Source: Drosophila pseudoobscura
Lineage: Eukaryota; Arthropoda; Insecta; Diptera; Drosophilidae
Direction: 5' to 3'
DNA: 64,000 nucleotides
Assembly (NCBI RefSeq): GCF_009870125.1
Contig: NC_046683.1
Coordinates: 20,655,001-20,719,000 of the forward strand
This document shows positions 19,962 to 29,742 of the stretch, piece after piece (position 1 is the stretch's first letter; every line of letters begins with the position of its first letter). A program made the position numbers and the translations under genes. Under the pieces are notes generated by a model that was given only the letters and a program-made list of their open reading frames with translations, did no database searches and was not told the DNA's origin.

Positions 19962-20165
19962 CATTGGTGAATCTTGTGTGCCCTAGTCTCAGTCTGTTTA
20001 GGATGACTTGGTGTCTTCTGTTAAGGTTGTTTATGTTTTTGGGGGTAGGATGAGTGGAAGGTAGATTGATAACTTGTTGGTACCAGGGGGAAGTCTTAGC
20101 GAGGGGGTCTGTTTGTTTCGATAGGAGGATTTTCTTAAGGAATAGTGAGATGGCGTTAGAATTAT
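19962..20165 (-). pseudogene. I-type element ORF2, segment between RNase H and the Cys/His motif
   Basis: Minus-strand code including AISLFLKKILLSKQ and ILNRLRLGHTRFTNA, the conserved block after RNase H. It is separated from its upstream part by an inverted segment. Confidence 0.7.
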
Positions 20166-20510
20166 GAACTGGTGTTCTCCCCGATTAAAACCTCCAACAC
20201 CAATAAATTCAACATGACAACCATCCTTAAATCAACCAATATCACCCTATCCAAACACGACAAAGACACCACCCCCCCAATAGTCTTCCACCAACTCTTC
20301 CACGCCATCAAATCCAACCTCCACCAACACACCTTCCTATACACAGACGGGTCCAAAGCAGCAGGCATTACCAGCTATAGCATCTGCAGTGAGACATCAA
20401 CCATAAAATCCGGAATACTTCCACAGTACTCCTCAGTCCTTTCCAGCGAAATTATAGCTATCCACGAAGCCATTTTATTAAGCCGCAACACCAGCCGCTA
20501 TTCTGGGAAA
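20166..20510 (+). pseudogene. Inverted RNase H segment of the I-type element
   Basis: This block of about 345 bases reads on the plus strand while both sides of the same element read on the minus strand. It codes for an RNase H core: HTFLYTDGSKAAGITSYSIC (first catalytic Asp) and YSSVLSSEIIAIHEAI (catalytic Glu). It stops just before the expected SDS motif with the third Asp. The simplest reading is a local inversion inside the element. Confidence 0.7.
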
Positions 20511-21440
20511 TTTGTTTGGCTCTGTCAATCGTGCTTAGCAGTCTGTATTTTTTTAGGTTTTTTGGGAGTGAGTTTAGTGGGGTGTCTTTAGCGTGGATGA
20601 GGTTTTTGAATATTTTGCCTGTTAGAAAATCTCGCTTGTTTTCCAAGGTGTGTAAGTTGGCTTCGGATAGAAGGTTGTTAACCGGAATGCACAAAGGGCG
20701 GCTCTTGTTGCTGCATTAATCGTAGTTTTCAGGCGGTTAAGCTGGCTTTTTGGCGCGTAACCGTATATGGGGAGGCAGAAGTCTACTCTGGATATGATTA
20801 GAGATTTCATAATTTGTACAAGTGATGAGGTGTGGCAGTTGTATTTTAAGGACGAGAGGTGCTTGATGATGCCCAGTGGCTTGGCAAGGTCCATTTTGAG
20901 TTTATTGATGTGCGAATTCCAGTTGTATCTGGAGTTGAGTGTGAGGCCTAGCAGGCTGATGGGTGAGCTGTTTTGGTTGATGGATGTGTTGCCAGTAGGG
21001 AATTTTGGTTTGCAGTTATGTTTGCGACATATGTATAGGAGTTGGCTTTTGTCTTTGGAGAGGTCTGCTCCTGACTGGGTGCACCAAATTGTTTATTTGG
21101 TTGAGGATTGTTTGAATGTCGGCTGTGGGGCTTTTCCTTTTGCTGTGTTGGATGATAAGGAGGAAGTCGTCGGCGTATGCACTGAATTTGATCTGCTTGT
21201 GAAAGAATAAGATTTCGGAGAGTGGGTTATACGCTATAAGAAAAAGGATAGCTGAGATGGGGTAGCCTTGGGGTATGCCGTTGGGGAGTGGGACGGTGTT
21301 CGAGAGGTTCGAGCCACTTTTCACGAGGATTTTCCTGTTTGACATGAAGTTTATGACATATTGTAACATTCGTGGACATACTTTCCATTTTTTAAGTTGT
21401 TGAATGATGGAATGGATTCCTATTTTGTCGAAAGTACGCA
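20511..21440 (-). pseudogene. I-type element ORF2, reverse transcriptase
   Basis: Minus-strand code begins with TFDKIGIHSIIQQLKKWKVC, then LPNGIPQGYPISAILFLIAY and the catalytic FSAYADDFLLII. After a frame change come MDLAKPLGIIKHLSSLK, SRVDFCLPIYGYAP and FLTGKIFKNLIHAKDTP. The wording matches the I factor clade. The N-terminal fingers and the endonuclease are missing because the segment ends at 21440 against another element. Confidence 0.8.
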
Positions 21441-22482
21441 TAAAAAGTAAAAGAATAAAAAAAAAGAATATCAATAAAATGGCTTAATATGATGAGGATA
21501 TAACTAACAATTATCTCGGGATTCATGTATAAAGACAGTCAACAGCCAGACCGAAAGGGGGGGAAGAAACGGAACAAACAATAGGGGGAAGTATGTAATT
21601 ATTTAAATCTCTCTTTTCTTTTCTTTCATGAGTGGAATTGACAGGGTTAAATTCTCTTGTACTTCGTTCTCACTCACCCGATGATCCGCAAATCCACCGA
21701 CGAAGCGCTTCCCGGAGGAGATTTGGACCTGTAAAGTGAACTCCGATCGGGAGTAAATCAAAGGCACGCAGAAAAAAAACCTCACTCACAAATTCAACTC
21801 TTTGCTCGCTCCACTCTTACTTTGGGCGACTCATTCCACTCGGGTACAACAAAAAAAAACTCTCTCTGCCCTTTATTTTTTTTCCCCCTTTTCTTTCGCC
21901 TGCCCTTCGCCGACTGTCGCAGACTTTAACGCAAAAAAACTAACAAAAAAGTATTACTTAACTCATTAAATTATTAACACTAAACACTTAACACTGAAAC
22001 CTATTATTATTACAGATCTCTGCCATTCCCGGTTTCTTTTAGTTTTTCTCCCCTCCGAAATCACTTCATCGTTCCCTGGGACGGTTCCCGACGATGAAAT
22101 CACTCGCGAAGCCACTCGAAAGACCCCGCCAGATCTCGGACTGTTCTTGCTTGCGCTCTAGTTACGCTATATAGCCCTGCCTTGGCTCGCTCTCCAACAA
22201 GACGATTGAGTTTTTTTTTCTCTTCCCCCAAAACCCACTCAACTCCCGCTAGCGTGACGTCGGTGCCCGTGTACTTGGACCTGCAAACTTTTCCACTGCT
22301 ACTTCGGCTGCTCCTCTGGACCCCTTTTGGCGTCCCTTGGACGCTCGATCTCCTCGACGCCTCGCGTCTTTGGATCCGCGAAGCTGATCCGGGCCGCTTT
22401 GCAACGAAAATACGGCGATGCGGCGTTCCTCCTTTGCAGTATCCACTGCGCCAATGGCCGGTCCTACACGGATGAAATTATC
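21441..22482 (-). mobile_element. mdg3/micropia-like LTR element, leader and gag start fragment
   Basis: Next to the LTR at 22483-22905 on the minus strand lies a short frame (22249-22446) with LQSGPDQLRGSKDARRRGDR, related to the gag of the 55.6-57.9 kb copy (LKAGPDLPAVPKTPRLQGDR). From about 22240 down the similarity ends. The remainder holds a short frame at 21603-21785 (SSGKRFVGGFADHR) that I cannot place and purine/pyrimidine-rich non-coding sequence. Confidence 0.5.
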
Positions 22483-22905
22483 TGACTAGTTTGTCCAATT
22501 TTTCTTTACCCTTCTCAACCTTACCTAGCCTGGAAAAACTAATGCCGGAATGACTCAAGCTCTTCTCCTCCCGCCGCGATTACTCGTTTTTTTTCTTTTA
22601 AGCACTTAGAAAAAATACTTGCTGCTGACAAAGAAAACGAATGCTCGGGTCGAGCGCCAAAACGGGAAGAGACCGAAGCCAAGCCCCTCAACAAGCTACA
22701 ACCCTCGGGCCCTCTCAAAGGACAGGGTGAAATGCCAGAGAAAGTTGACAATCCAAGCTGTTAACTCTATCACCCTTTCCCTATGCCACTTTTCGTGATT
22801 TCCCCGACCTAGCCCATAGAGGGTGTTTGCTCTACCACGGCCATTACGGTGCCGACCACTAGATGGCGCTGCGAACTAGATCTCTCGGCTGATCCAAGCG
22901 TTACA
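22483..22905 (-). mobile_element. mdg3/micropia-like LTR (copy 1)
   Basis: Minus-strand ends TGTAACGCTTGGATCAG and ACTAGTCA. It is similar over its whole length to 57506-57943. The boundary next to gag is placed where a degenerate tRNA-Leu-like primer site (GTCAGAA...ATTCGAA in the better copy) begins. It lies inside the I-type element between ORF1 and the RT. Confidence 0.6.
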
Positions 22906-24070
22906 GTTTGTAGTTTTTGTTATTTCGGATTTATCTTTTGCCTTGAGTGGCTTGGTGACTAGGTTGAGTTTGTCCTTTTCTTTAGTCCAGCTTCGGAGTT
23001 TGCGGTCAGTATCTGGGATAATTTTGGTGTTTTTGGTTTCCGTAATTTCCTCGAAGTCTGTGTCCATAGCCATTTCTTCTTGGGTGGGTTGCTGGATTGA
23101 TTTGGATGGGTGTGTGTTGGAGTCTGAGTCTTTTTGTGTTGTGTGGTCTGAGTGTTGTGTGATGATGAAGGATGGTTGGGGGTCGGTACTACTGTTTGTG
23201 TTTTTGCAGCTATCTCGGCGTATGGTGTGGATTGGTGCGTGTTGCGTTGAAAATATATATTTTTTTGCGGTTAAGAAGTCTAATTTCTCGGAGGATTTGA
23301 TAATTGCAATCTCTTTTTACTTGAGGAATTCCGGGCATTTGGGCTGTGGTTGGTTTGGATGTTGGTGTTATGTTTGCAGTTGCTGCAGAGTTTGGGCTTG
23401 TAGCATAGCTCGTCGTCGGCGGGGTGTACTTCGGAGCAGTTTTTGCAGATTTTGGGGGTTGTGCAGTATTTGGTTGGGTGATCGAATTTCTGGCAATTAT
23501 TGCATTTGAGGGGGCGAGGCGTTTGGGGGCGAACATTTAATCGTTTGTATCCTATAATGATGTGTTTGGGGAGTGTTGGTGTATCGAATGTAAGGATGAT
23601 CAGACCGGTTTCTTGGAGTAAGCCGTCTTTGTGTTTGTAAATTTTGGTTGCGTCAATGACCTTTTGTGTTTTGAGTTCGCTTTTGATGATTTCTATTTCT
23701 ATGTTGCGTAAATCGTTGGAGAAGATGACACCTTTGGAGGAGTTAAGGGTTTTGTGATCGGATGCTTTCACTGGAAAATCGTGGAATTTTTCGATTTTCA
23801 GGAGCTTTGATGCCTGTGTTGTTCCTTTTGTTTTAATGAGCAGTGAACCGTACGTGATTTTTTGACTGAGTCTACTTCACCTCCACATTGAAAGTCTATG
23901 ACTTTTTTTAATAATGAAGGGGACACGTTTTCGAAGGTTTTATTGTCTGTTCTGATTATTGTAATATATGTATTTGGGTTCGAGAAACGATGATTTGTCC
24001 AACGGTGCGTGGAATTTGAGGTCTGGTGGTCGCGACATTTCAGGTAGGCTAGGGCTGACGCCCGCTGCAC
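22906..24070 (-). pseudogene. I-type element ORF1 (Gag-like, CCHC knuckles)
   Basis: Minus-strand code in two frames. The first (24070-23798) contains NVSPSLLKKVIDFQCGGEV. After a shift, 23771-23280 has HKTLNSSKGVIFSNDLRNIE, TGLIILTFDTPTLPKHI, LKCNNCQKFDHPTKYC and ICKNCSEVHPADDELC, i.e. tandem CCHC zinc knuckles typical of I-type ORF1, which packages the element RNA. A third frame (23073-22876) is Lys-rich and likely the C-terminus. Frameshifts make it non-functional. Confidence 0.75.
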
Positions 24071-24590
24071 TTAATGTTCTAACTGTTCGTTAGGTGTGTT
24101 TGTTTTTGGTTTTTTTGGGAGTTTGCTTTGTGCACTTGAATGTTTTTGTGTGTTGGATTTCGGTGTGCTCGCTGCTGGTTAGATTTAGATTGAGACTGAT
24201 TTAACAATAAATAAAATATATGTATGTACCTTTATGGAGAAAACAGCTTCTTGTTTAAGTTTATTGCTTTTCATTCTAGAAGGTTAAATCCTTCGACAAT
24301 TTTGCTCTCTGGTAAAAGCGGCAATGCAGAAATTTCATAAATGAAACATGTAAGCGTTCATATTGCATTTCAGCGTATTCTGAAAACGTTCGATGGTTCA
24401 TAATATTTTCGACTTGAAAAGCTTCCAGAACATTCTCTGCAAAAGATTTAGACTTAGGCAAGAAAGACTGTCTTTTTCTTTGCAATGTGCGTTTGAAAGA
24501 GTCATAATTTATTTCAATCTACGCTTTAACTTTGGTATTCTTAATTAATTTAATAGAAAAATAGTTTATTAGTCTGTGTGCATTTCTTGT
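24071..24590. other. Unassigned segment with a short unrecognised frame
   Basis: The first ~120 bases are probably I-element leader. A minus-strand frame at 24276-24485 (containing ENIMNHRTFSEYAEMQYERL) has a natural amino-acid mix but no family I recognise. Confidence 0.3.
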
Positions 24591-24830
24591 CTGCGATGAG
24601 TGAAGTCTCGCTAAATGCTCGCAAACGGAGTTAGAAACGAGCATTTACCGGAAAAAAACCCACCGACGACCAAAGTCTCGCCAACGGACTTAAAAGCGGG
24701 CATGATTCGAAAGAAACACCCGAATGAACATGAACGATCATGTCAAACTGCGACCCGGCACAACGCTTTTAACAGTGATCGGCAGCAACACAATAATACT
24801 TTTTGTTTTGTTTATGTTTTAGTTTGACTT
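24591..24830 (+). repeat. Copy of the region found upstream of the DUF4806-type gene
   Basis: Similar to the reverse complement of 30880-31075. Shared words include gagcatttaccgga, gtctcgccaacggactta and cccggcacaacgc. Here it stands without the gene, its right side being cut by DNA that carries the solo LTR. Confidence 0.6.
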
Positions 24831-24863
24831 CCCTGCAGTGTCTCTATGTATGTACATATGTAT

Positions 24864-25667
24864 TGTAACGGACCTACTTTTTGGTTCAATTGAGTTTGCT
24901 GGGCTCGCTCAGCGGTCGGCAGATTCGTCGCAACGTATTTTTATTGTTGCCCCCAACGACAAATGATAAGACCTAATTATATTGGGACTTAGGGCTAGAT
25001 GTTACAATTTCACTTATCTACGGATCTCCTCCACGCGTGGGCTCTCGTCGGGTTTGGCAGCGTTGAGGCTAATGATTGGGGAAATTTGACCACCGCTATT
25101 GCTTTAGCCCGCCACTCAAATCCGCACTCTACGTCTCGCACTCCCCTCTTAGCTTCCGCCGGCAAATGTGGATCACCACTTAACTTAGACTCACTCTGGT
25201 GGCAGGCGGGGCCTGTCTTCCTGTTGCTATACACTTCACTGCACTTCTTCGAACCGTACTGCGTATCACTCTTACGTTTCGACGGGGTTTCAACGTGCGC
25301 GCGCAATCACTTCCCCACGGGAAAGAGACCGCTTCGTCGCCGCAGCCTCCTTTTATAGCCCCTTGACGGGCTCCGGCCCGGCGTCGGTAGTTTTCCATCG
25401 CCGTCTCCTGGTTTCCACGGCCTTCGTAACGGGGCCTGGCCGGTGGCGTGATCCCATGCCCTTATTTGGTCATGCGTCAGATTACTGCCGGCCCGATCAC
25501 GCCGTCTCCTCTGCCTCTCGCGTGTCTCTCTCTCCGAGAGCGGGACACTTCTTCTCTCGGGGCCCTTGGCCTCTGCGCCGCATCCGGATATCCGTGGGTA
25601 TCTGGACTGACCTTCGCCTTATCCGGCCAGCCATCAGCCTTTATCCGACCGTCCCAGCGCCTTTACA
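24864..25667 (-). mobile_element. Osvaldo-like solo LTR (copy 5) with possible 4-bp target duplication
   Basis: Plus-strand ends tgtaacgg and cctttaca, i.e. TG...CA, flanked by gtat on both sides (24860-24863 and 25668-25671). It is about 85-90% similar by eye to the other copies but about 300 bases shorter at its outer end. The flanks are TATGTA-rich, so the duplication could be chance. Either this is a short LTR variant or a truncated LTR with accidental ends. Confidence 0.65.
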
Positions 25668-25671
25668 GTAT

Positions 25672-26001
25672 GTATATATGTGGAATTTGTTGGGAGAGCA
25701 ACAGAGTCTGTAGAGATACCAGCGGAAGTAACAGAGAGAGAGACTAGAAGCGGCCGTCGAACAAAGAGAGGAGAGAACACAGCCTCAACGATCGACGCCA
25801 TTTAATTCGGTGCCAAAGTCTCACTCAGCCACACGCAAATTACGAGCGCAAATATCTGTAGTAATCAAAATATACTTAAAGCACAGCGACCGTTGTAATC
25901 ATAACTAATCTTAAATAATATTCATAAATAAAGACTAATTATAATAAAACCTGGCGTCCTGGACTAAAGTACAACTACGGAAAATCCGGGGCCACATATA
26001 T
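25672..26001 (+). other. Unassigned, possibly the 3' part of another LTR
   Basis: Contains a poly(A)-signal-like aataaagactaattataataaaa region followed by cctggcgtcctgg, which resembles an LTR end plus primer site (TGG start). No matching tRNA is recognised and no second copy is present. Confidence 0.3.
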
Positions 26002-26225
26002 AGTGACATATCCATAACTCCCCACTTCCCATAGGCATTATGTTTTTGTCTAATTCACCCACCCTTTCCACATGTAACAGTACACCGCCCAGAATTAATA
26101 AATGATTCTTATCGCACTCCAAGCTAGAGTCACCAATTAAAAGCAATAGACCCCATTGATTCATCCACCCCAGAATCACGCCACTCTTAAGAAATCGACT
26201 CCTAAAACCATTGATTCTCACACTA
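26002..26225 (+). mobile_element. Errantivirus-like LTR, 5' fragment
   Basis: Begins agtgacatatccataact right after a catatat target. It matches the start and part of the interior of the complete LTR at 32052-32678 (agaatcacgccactct is shared). It is cut at about 26225 by LOA-type sequence. The 17.6/297/tom group of errantiviruses has LTRs that begin AGTG and insert in ATAT targets. Confidence 0.7.
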
Positions 26226-27349
26226 CTAGGTTAGGTTAGGTAGAGGCGTTTGCCAGACTGGCCCGGAGCCCGACACACTTAGGCCGGTTTCGGCCCATTG
26301 TGATACCGCTTGGAATCGTTCCCTTCCTGCAAAGTGAGACTTCATATCAGCAGTTATTCCATCCAGATGCTCTTCTGGATGCATTCAGGTTCCAATTAAG
26401 CTTTTTGTCAATTACCAACCCTAAGTAAGTGGAACTATCGATAAAGAAGAGCCTGTATCCATTTAGTATTCGGTGGTTTAGGGGCGGGACCTTGTATTTA
26501 TTTGTGAATAACCCAAGTTCCGTGTTCGAGGGATTTAATCCCAATTCGCCCGATTCTGTCCATTCGGACAATCGAGCAAGCTTTGCGGTCATTAAGTCCA
26601 AGAGTGTTTGGGGGTATTTCCCCGCGAAAATAATTGCAACGTCGTCCGCGTATGCCAATCCTTTACTACGGCTAAGTTTCTCATTTCGTTCCTTGCACAA
26701 TATTTTCGAGGCTCTGCAGGTGGTGGTACTTCTCCACCTGCTTCCGGGTTTTGATCTGGCCTGCTTCTCTAGATCGCTTTGCAGCGTTCTAAGGGAGACA
26801 GGCACGTTCTCGGTTCTCCTATTCTCCAGACCGACGCCTTCCTTAGCTAGTACGTCCACCGTCTCGTTTCCTTCGATGCCTTGGTGACTGGGAACCCACT
26901 AGATCCGCACTGACTTTATCGCGCTTAGGGTATCTAGTTGCTCCCTGCTCGCCAAGACACTTCTGGAACTGACCGCGGACGACTGCATGGATCTTATCGC
27001 CGCTTGGCTGTCGACGAACCTATTCGTCCGCATCCTGTGCTCTATCAATGCGTAGAGCGACCTCTGCTGCTTTCCTGATGGCAAAAACCTCTGCCTGGAA
27101 TATGCTGCATTGGTCCGGTAGCTTATATGACAGCCTTATCTTAGGGTCTGTACAATATAGGTCCGCTCCTACTCCTTCGTCCACTTCCCCCTCGTTGGGT
27201 AGTGGGATACCAATGTGTAAGATCCTCCAATCGGTCGTTAGCACGTCCGCGTTTTGCCGCTGAAGGAGCTTCAGCGCTCGGTCTTCCTGGATTGTGATGG
27301 GGAAGAGTACCTTTGCCTTAGGTTTGGACGGGATAAGCTCCCGGTCCAC
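26226..27349 (-). pseudogene. LOA-type non-LTR element, rearranged (ORF1 piece, RNase H, then RT piece)
   Basis: Minus-strand order from 27349 downward: an ORF1 block (IPSKPKAKVLFPI, ALKLLQRQNADVLTTDWRIL); RNase H (GVGADLYCTDPKIRLSYKLP, IFQAEVFAIRKAAEV, VDSQAAIRSMQSS, and after a stop VPSHQGIEGNETVDVLAKEG); its C-terminus (KILCKERNEKLS); then a reverse transcriptase piece (LAYADDVAIIFAGK, STYLGLVIDKKLNWN). In an intact element RT precedes RNase H, so at least two fragments have been joined in the wrong order. The family is the same as at 40.9, 35.1 and 60.4 kb. Confidence 0.75.
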
Positions 27350-27822
27350 AACTTCCAGTTTGGCAATTTTACGATGTTAGGCTCTCCGCACACTCGAGCC
27401 TTAATTGACGCGACTTCATTACGCAACGAAATAAGTTCCGCCCCCTGTCGATCAACTTTACCAATAATGGTTTCAAGTTTTTTGTTGATGTCCTGCTGGT
27501 TTTCGATTATTTTTTTAGGTGGTTTAATATATCTGAAAATATTTTAAATAAGAATATTGAGCATGAAAATGTTTCATTGTATTACCATAATTATTGGACC
27601 GATTATTTGGAGCCGTATTAGATATGTCTGAAAATATATTAAAACGAAAGCGTAAGGTAAAGCCGAAGGAAAGTCAATCAAAATGTTACCTGTTATTTGA
27701 GTATTTTCTGCTCCCATTTCCTCAAAATTGAAATTGTTCAATTTAACCTCAAAATCTCCAGTAGCTCTTTGCACGTGTCGAGCCTCTCCGATATATGTTC
27801 GGCTTTTTCTTTTGTAAGACAT
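27350..27822 (-). pseudogene. DUF4806-type gene, truncated paralogue
   Basis: Exon 1 is 27822-27690 (MSYKRKSRTYIGEARHVQRA), related to the start of the intact gene at 30546 (MPFKRKSRKYICESKHINKS). It ends at a GT donor (acag|gtaaca). Exon 2 starts after ttttcag at 27532 and codes for a coiled-coil segment (ENQQDINKKLETIIGKVDRQ, ELISLRNEVASIKARVCGEP) that aligns with residues 60-97 of the intact gene. An A7 run just inside exon 2 shifts the frame by one base. The conserved C-terminal domain is missing because LOA-type sequence begins at 27349. It is broken by both causes. Confidence 0.65.
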
Positions 27823-27996
27823 TTTATTTCTTTTATTAATAATCTAATTACCGATTGGCAGAAAATTCTTTTAAATGCGTAAGAGATGGTAGAGATTTTT
27901 AACTTAGCACTGCACAGTTCGACGAAAATAATTGAAATGACGGCGCAAGGAACGCACGCTTTATTTGCACTTGTTTCTAATGCTCGACACATGTAA

Positions 27997-29110
27997 AACG
28001 AGGGGGAACGTTGTGAGTTGCTGCGGACACCGCAACTCTACGGTTATACCCGATACTAAGTCAGTATGGCTCTCCTCCGGCAGACGCCGCTAATATTTAA
28101 CGACACGACAAAGAGTGTGTGCGAGAGAGACAGAAAATCAGTCTGAGCGTGACGTCGGGCGCTGCGTAGCCACTGCAAATTGATTTGTTCCTTTTGGCTA
28201 TAAAAATGATCTGATCTGATCCAGATTCAGCAATCTAATAGATATGGTCATTCTCTATGATTCTGCGTTTTTAGTTTTCTCAAATCTGCAATATTGTGGA
28301 TGCAACACATTTTCGTCCTTTGTGGGGGCGGTTGGGGGTGGGGCGAAATTCTGAGATATACGTTTTATAGTGACATCTTAAAGGAGTGTGTGTACCAAAT
28401 TTGGTTACTCTAGCCTTAATAGTCTCTGAGATTTGTGGTTGCCCCAGATTTTCGTCCTTTGCGGGGCGGAAGGGGGTGTGGCGAAATTTGGACACGAAAC
28501 GGTCAAGGTCCGATATCACAGGAGTGTGGATACCAAATTTGGTTGCTCTAGCTCTTATGGGTTCTAAAATCCTTGAACTCATATTTTGCAATTGGCAAAA
28601 CCGACCATGAAACCTGTGTGTTAGAGTGAGACAGAGCGAGAAAGAGTGAAATTGTTTTCGTGATTCTGGCTATAATAACTATACGATCTGGTTCAGACTT
28701 TGCAATCTTGAAAGTATAGTCATCTTCTACGATTCTGCGTTTTTAGTTTTCTCGTATCGTCGAAATTGTGGATGCCATAGATTTTCGCCCTTTGTGGGGG
28801 CGGAAGTGGGCGGGGCAAAGTCTTGAAATATTTTTGGAGCAGTGACATATCACAGAAGTCTGGATCCAAAACATCGTTGCTCTAGCTCTTATAGTCTTTG
28901 AGCATTAGGCGCTGAAGGGGACGGACAGACGGACAGACGGACGGACGGACAGACGGACAGACAGACATGGATCAATCGACTCGGCTATTGATGCTGATCA
29001 AGAATATATATACTTTATGGGGTCGGAAACGATTCCTTCTGGACGTTACACACATCTACTTTCACCACAAATCTAATATACCCCAATACTCATTTTGAGT
29101 ATCGGGTATA
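27997..29110 (+). repeat. Hairpin-ended dispersed repeat, longest copy
   Basis: About 1.1 kb with the same ends as copy 1. Inside are two related modules, each with a 'wrongly spaced gene' look (gtggatgc, ttttcgtcctttg, ggggcggaag, tggataccaaatttggt, agctcttatag), then a GGACAGAC block, gatgctgatcaagaatata and the terminal palindrome accccaatactc/gagtatcgggt. No coding frame is supported. Partial copies lie at 17.6, 32.8, 36.7, 58.1 and 59.9 kb. Confidence 0.8.
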
Positions 29111-29742
29111 AAAAGAAAAACACGAATGACTTTTCGACCACTAATCTGTCGACACGTCATCTGTCGAGACGTGAATACAAAGCCGAAGGAGAATTGCCGG
29201 ACCGAAGGCACACGAAGGCTTGCTTTTTTGGCTTTCGACCGGCAGCACAGTCGCAGCGCACTTTCCTATTGTAAAACTCCCGCTTGCGAGCTCGTTTGCG
29301 AGCGTTTTGCGACACAAAACCATATCGCTCGTACACAAGCTCGCTAGCGAGCTCGTTTGCGAGCATTTTGCGGAACTCTCGCTGGACCAAAACTTCGTAA
29401 AAGATATCGCAAACGAGAGCTAAGCGGAACTCAGCCGTGTAAAACTATCGAATTCAGATCCGAAAACGATAAGAAAATGAATCACTAGTCGCTCAGTTTG
29501 TGGCAGTGAAAGTTTCATTTTCGGTAGCTCAAAAACGGATCTTTTGCGAGCCTTTTATGATATCTCTTGCGAGCCGTTTATGATATCTCTTGAGGGCCTT
29601 TTGCGAGCCGTTTATGATATCTTTTCCGAGCCGAAAGTAATATGAAAAGGGACGCACAATTTTTTTTGTTTTTTATAATTTTTAATTTTATTTTAATTAA
29701 TTTTAATTTTTAATTTTGGTTGTACATAAATAGATTAAAAAA
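29111..29742. other. Region downstream of the DUF4806-type gene, with short tandem words
   Basis: No coding frame. It contains repeated gcgagctcgtttgcgagc motifs (29283-29370) and three or four repeats of a unit like gagccgtttatgatatctcttgc (29547-29630). A tttatt at 29687-29692 is a candidate poly(A) signal (AATAAA on the minus strand) for the gene that ends at 29743. Confidence 0.5.

Noticed and set aside
20172..20591. Plus-strand frame considered as an independent RNase H gene
   Set aside because: It is flanked on both sides by matching parts of an I-type element on the other strand, and it lacks the third catalytic Asp. An inversion explains it.
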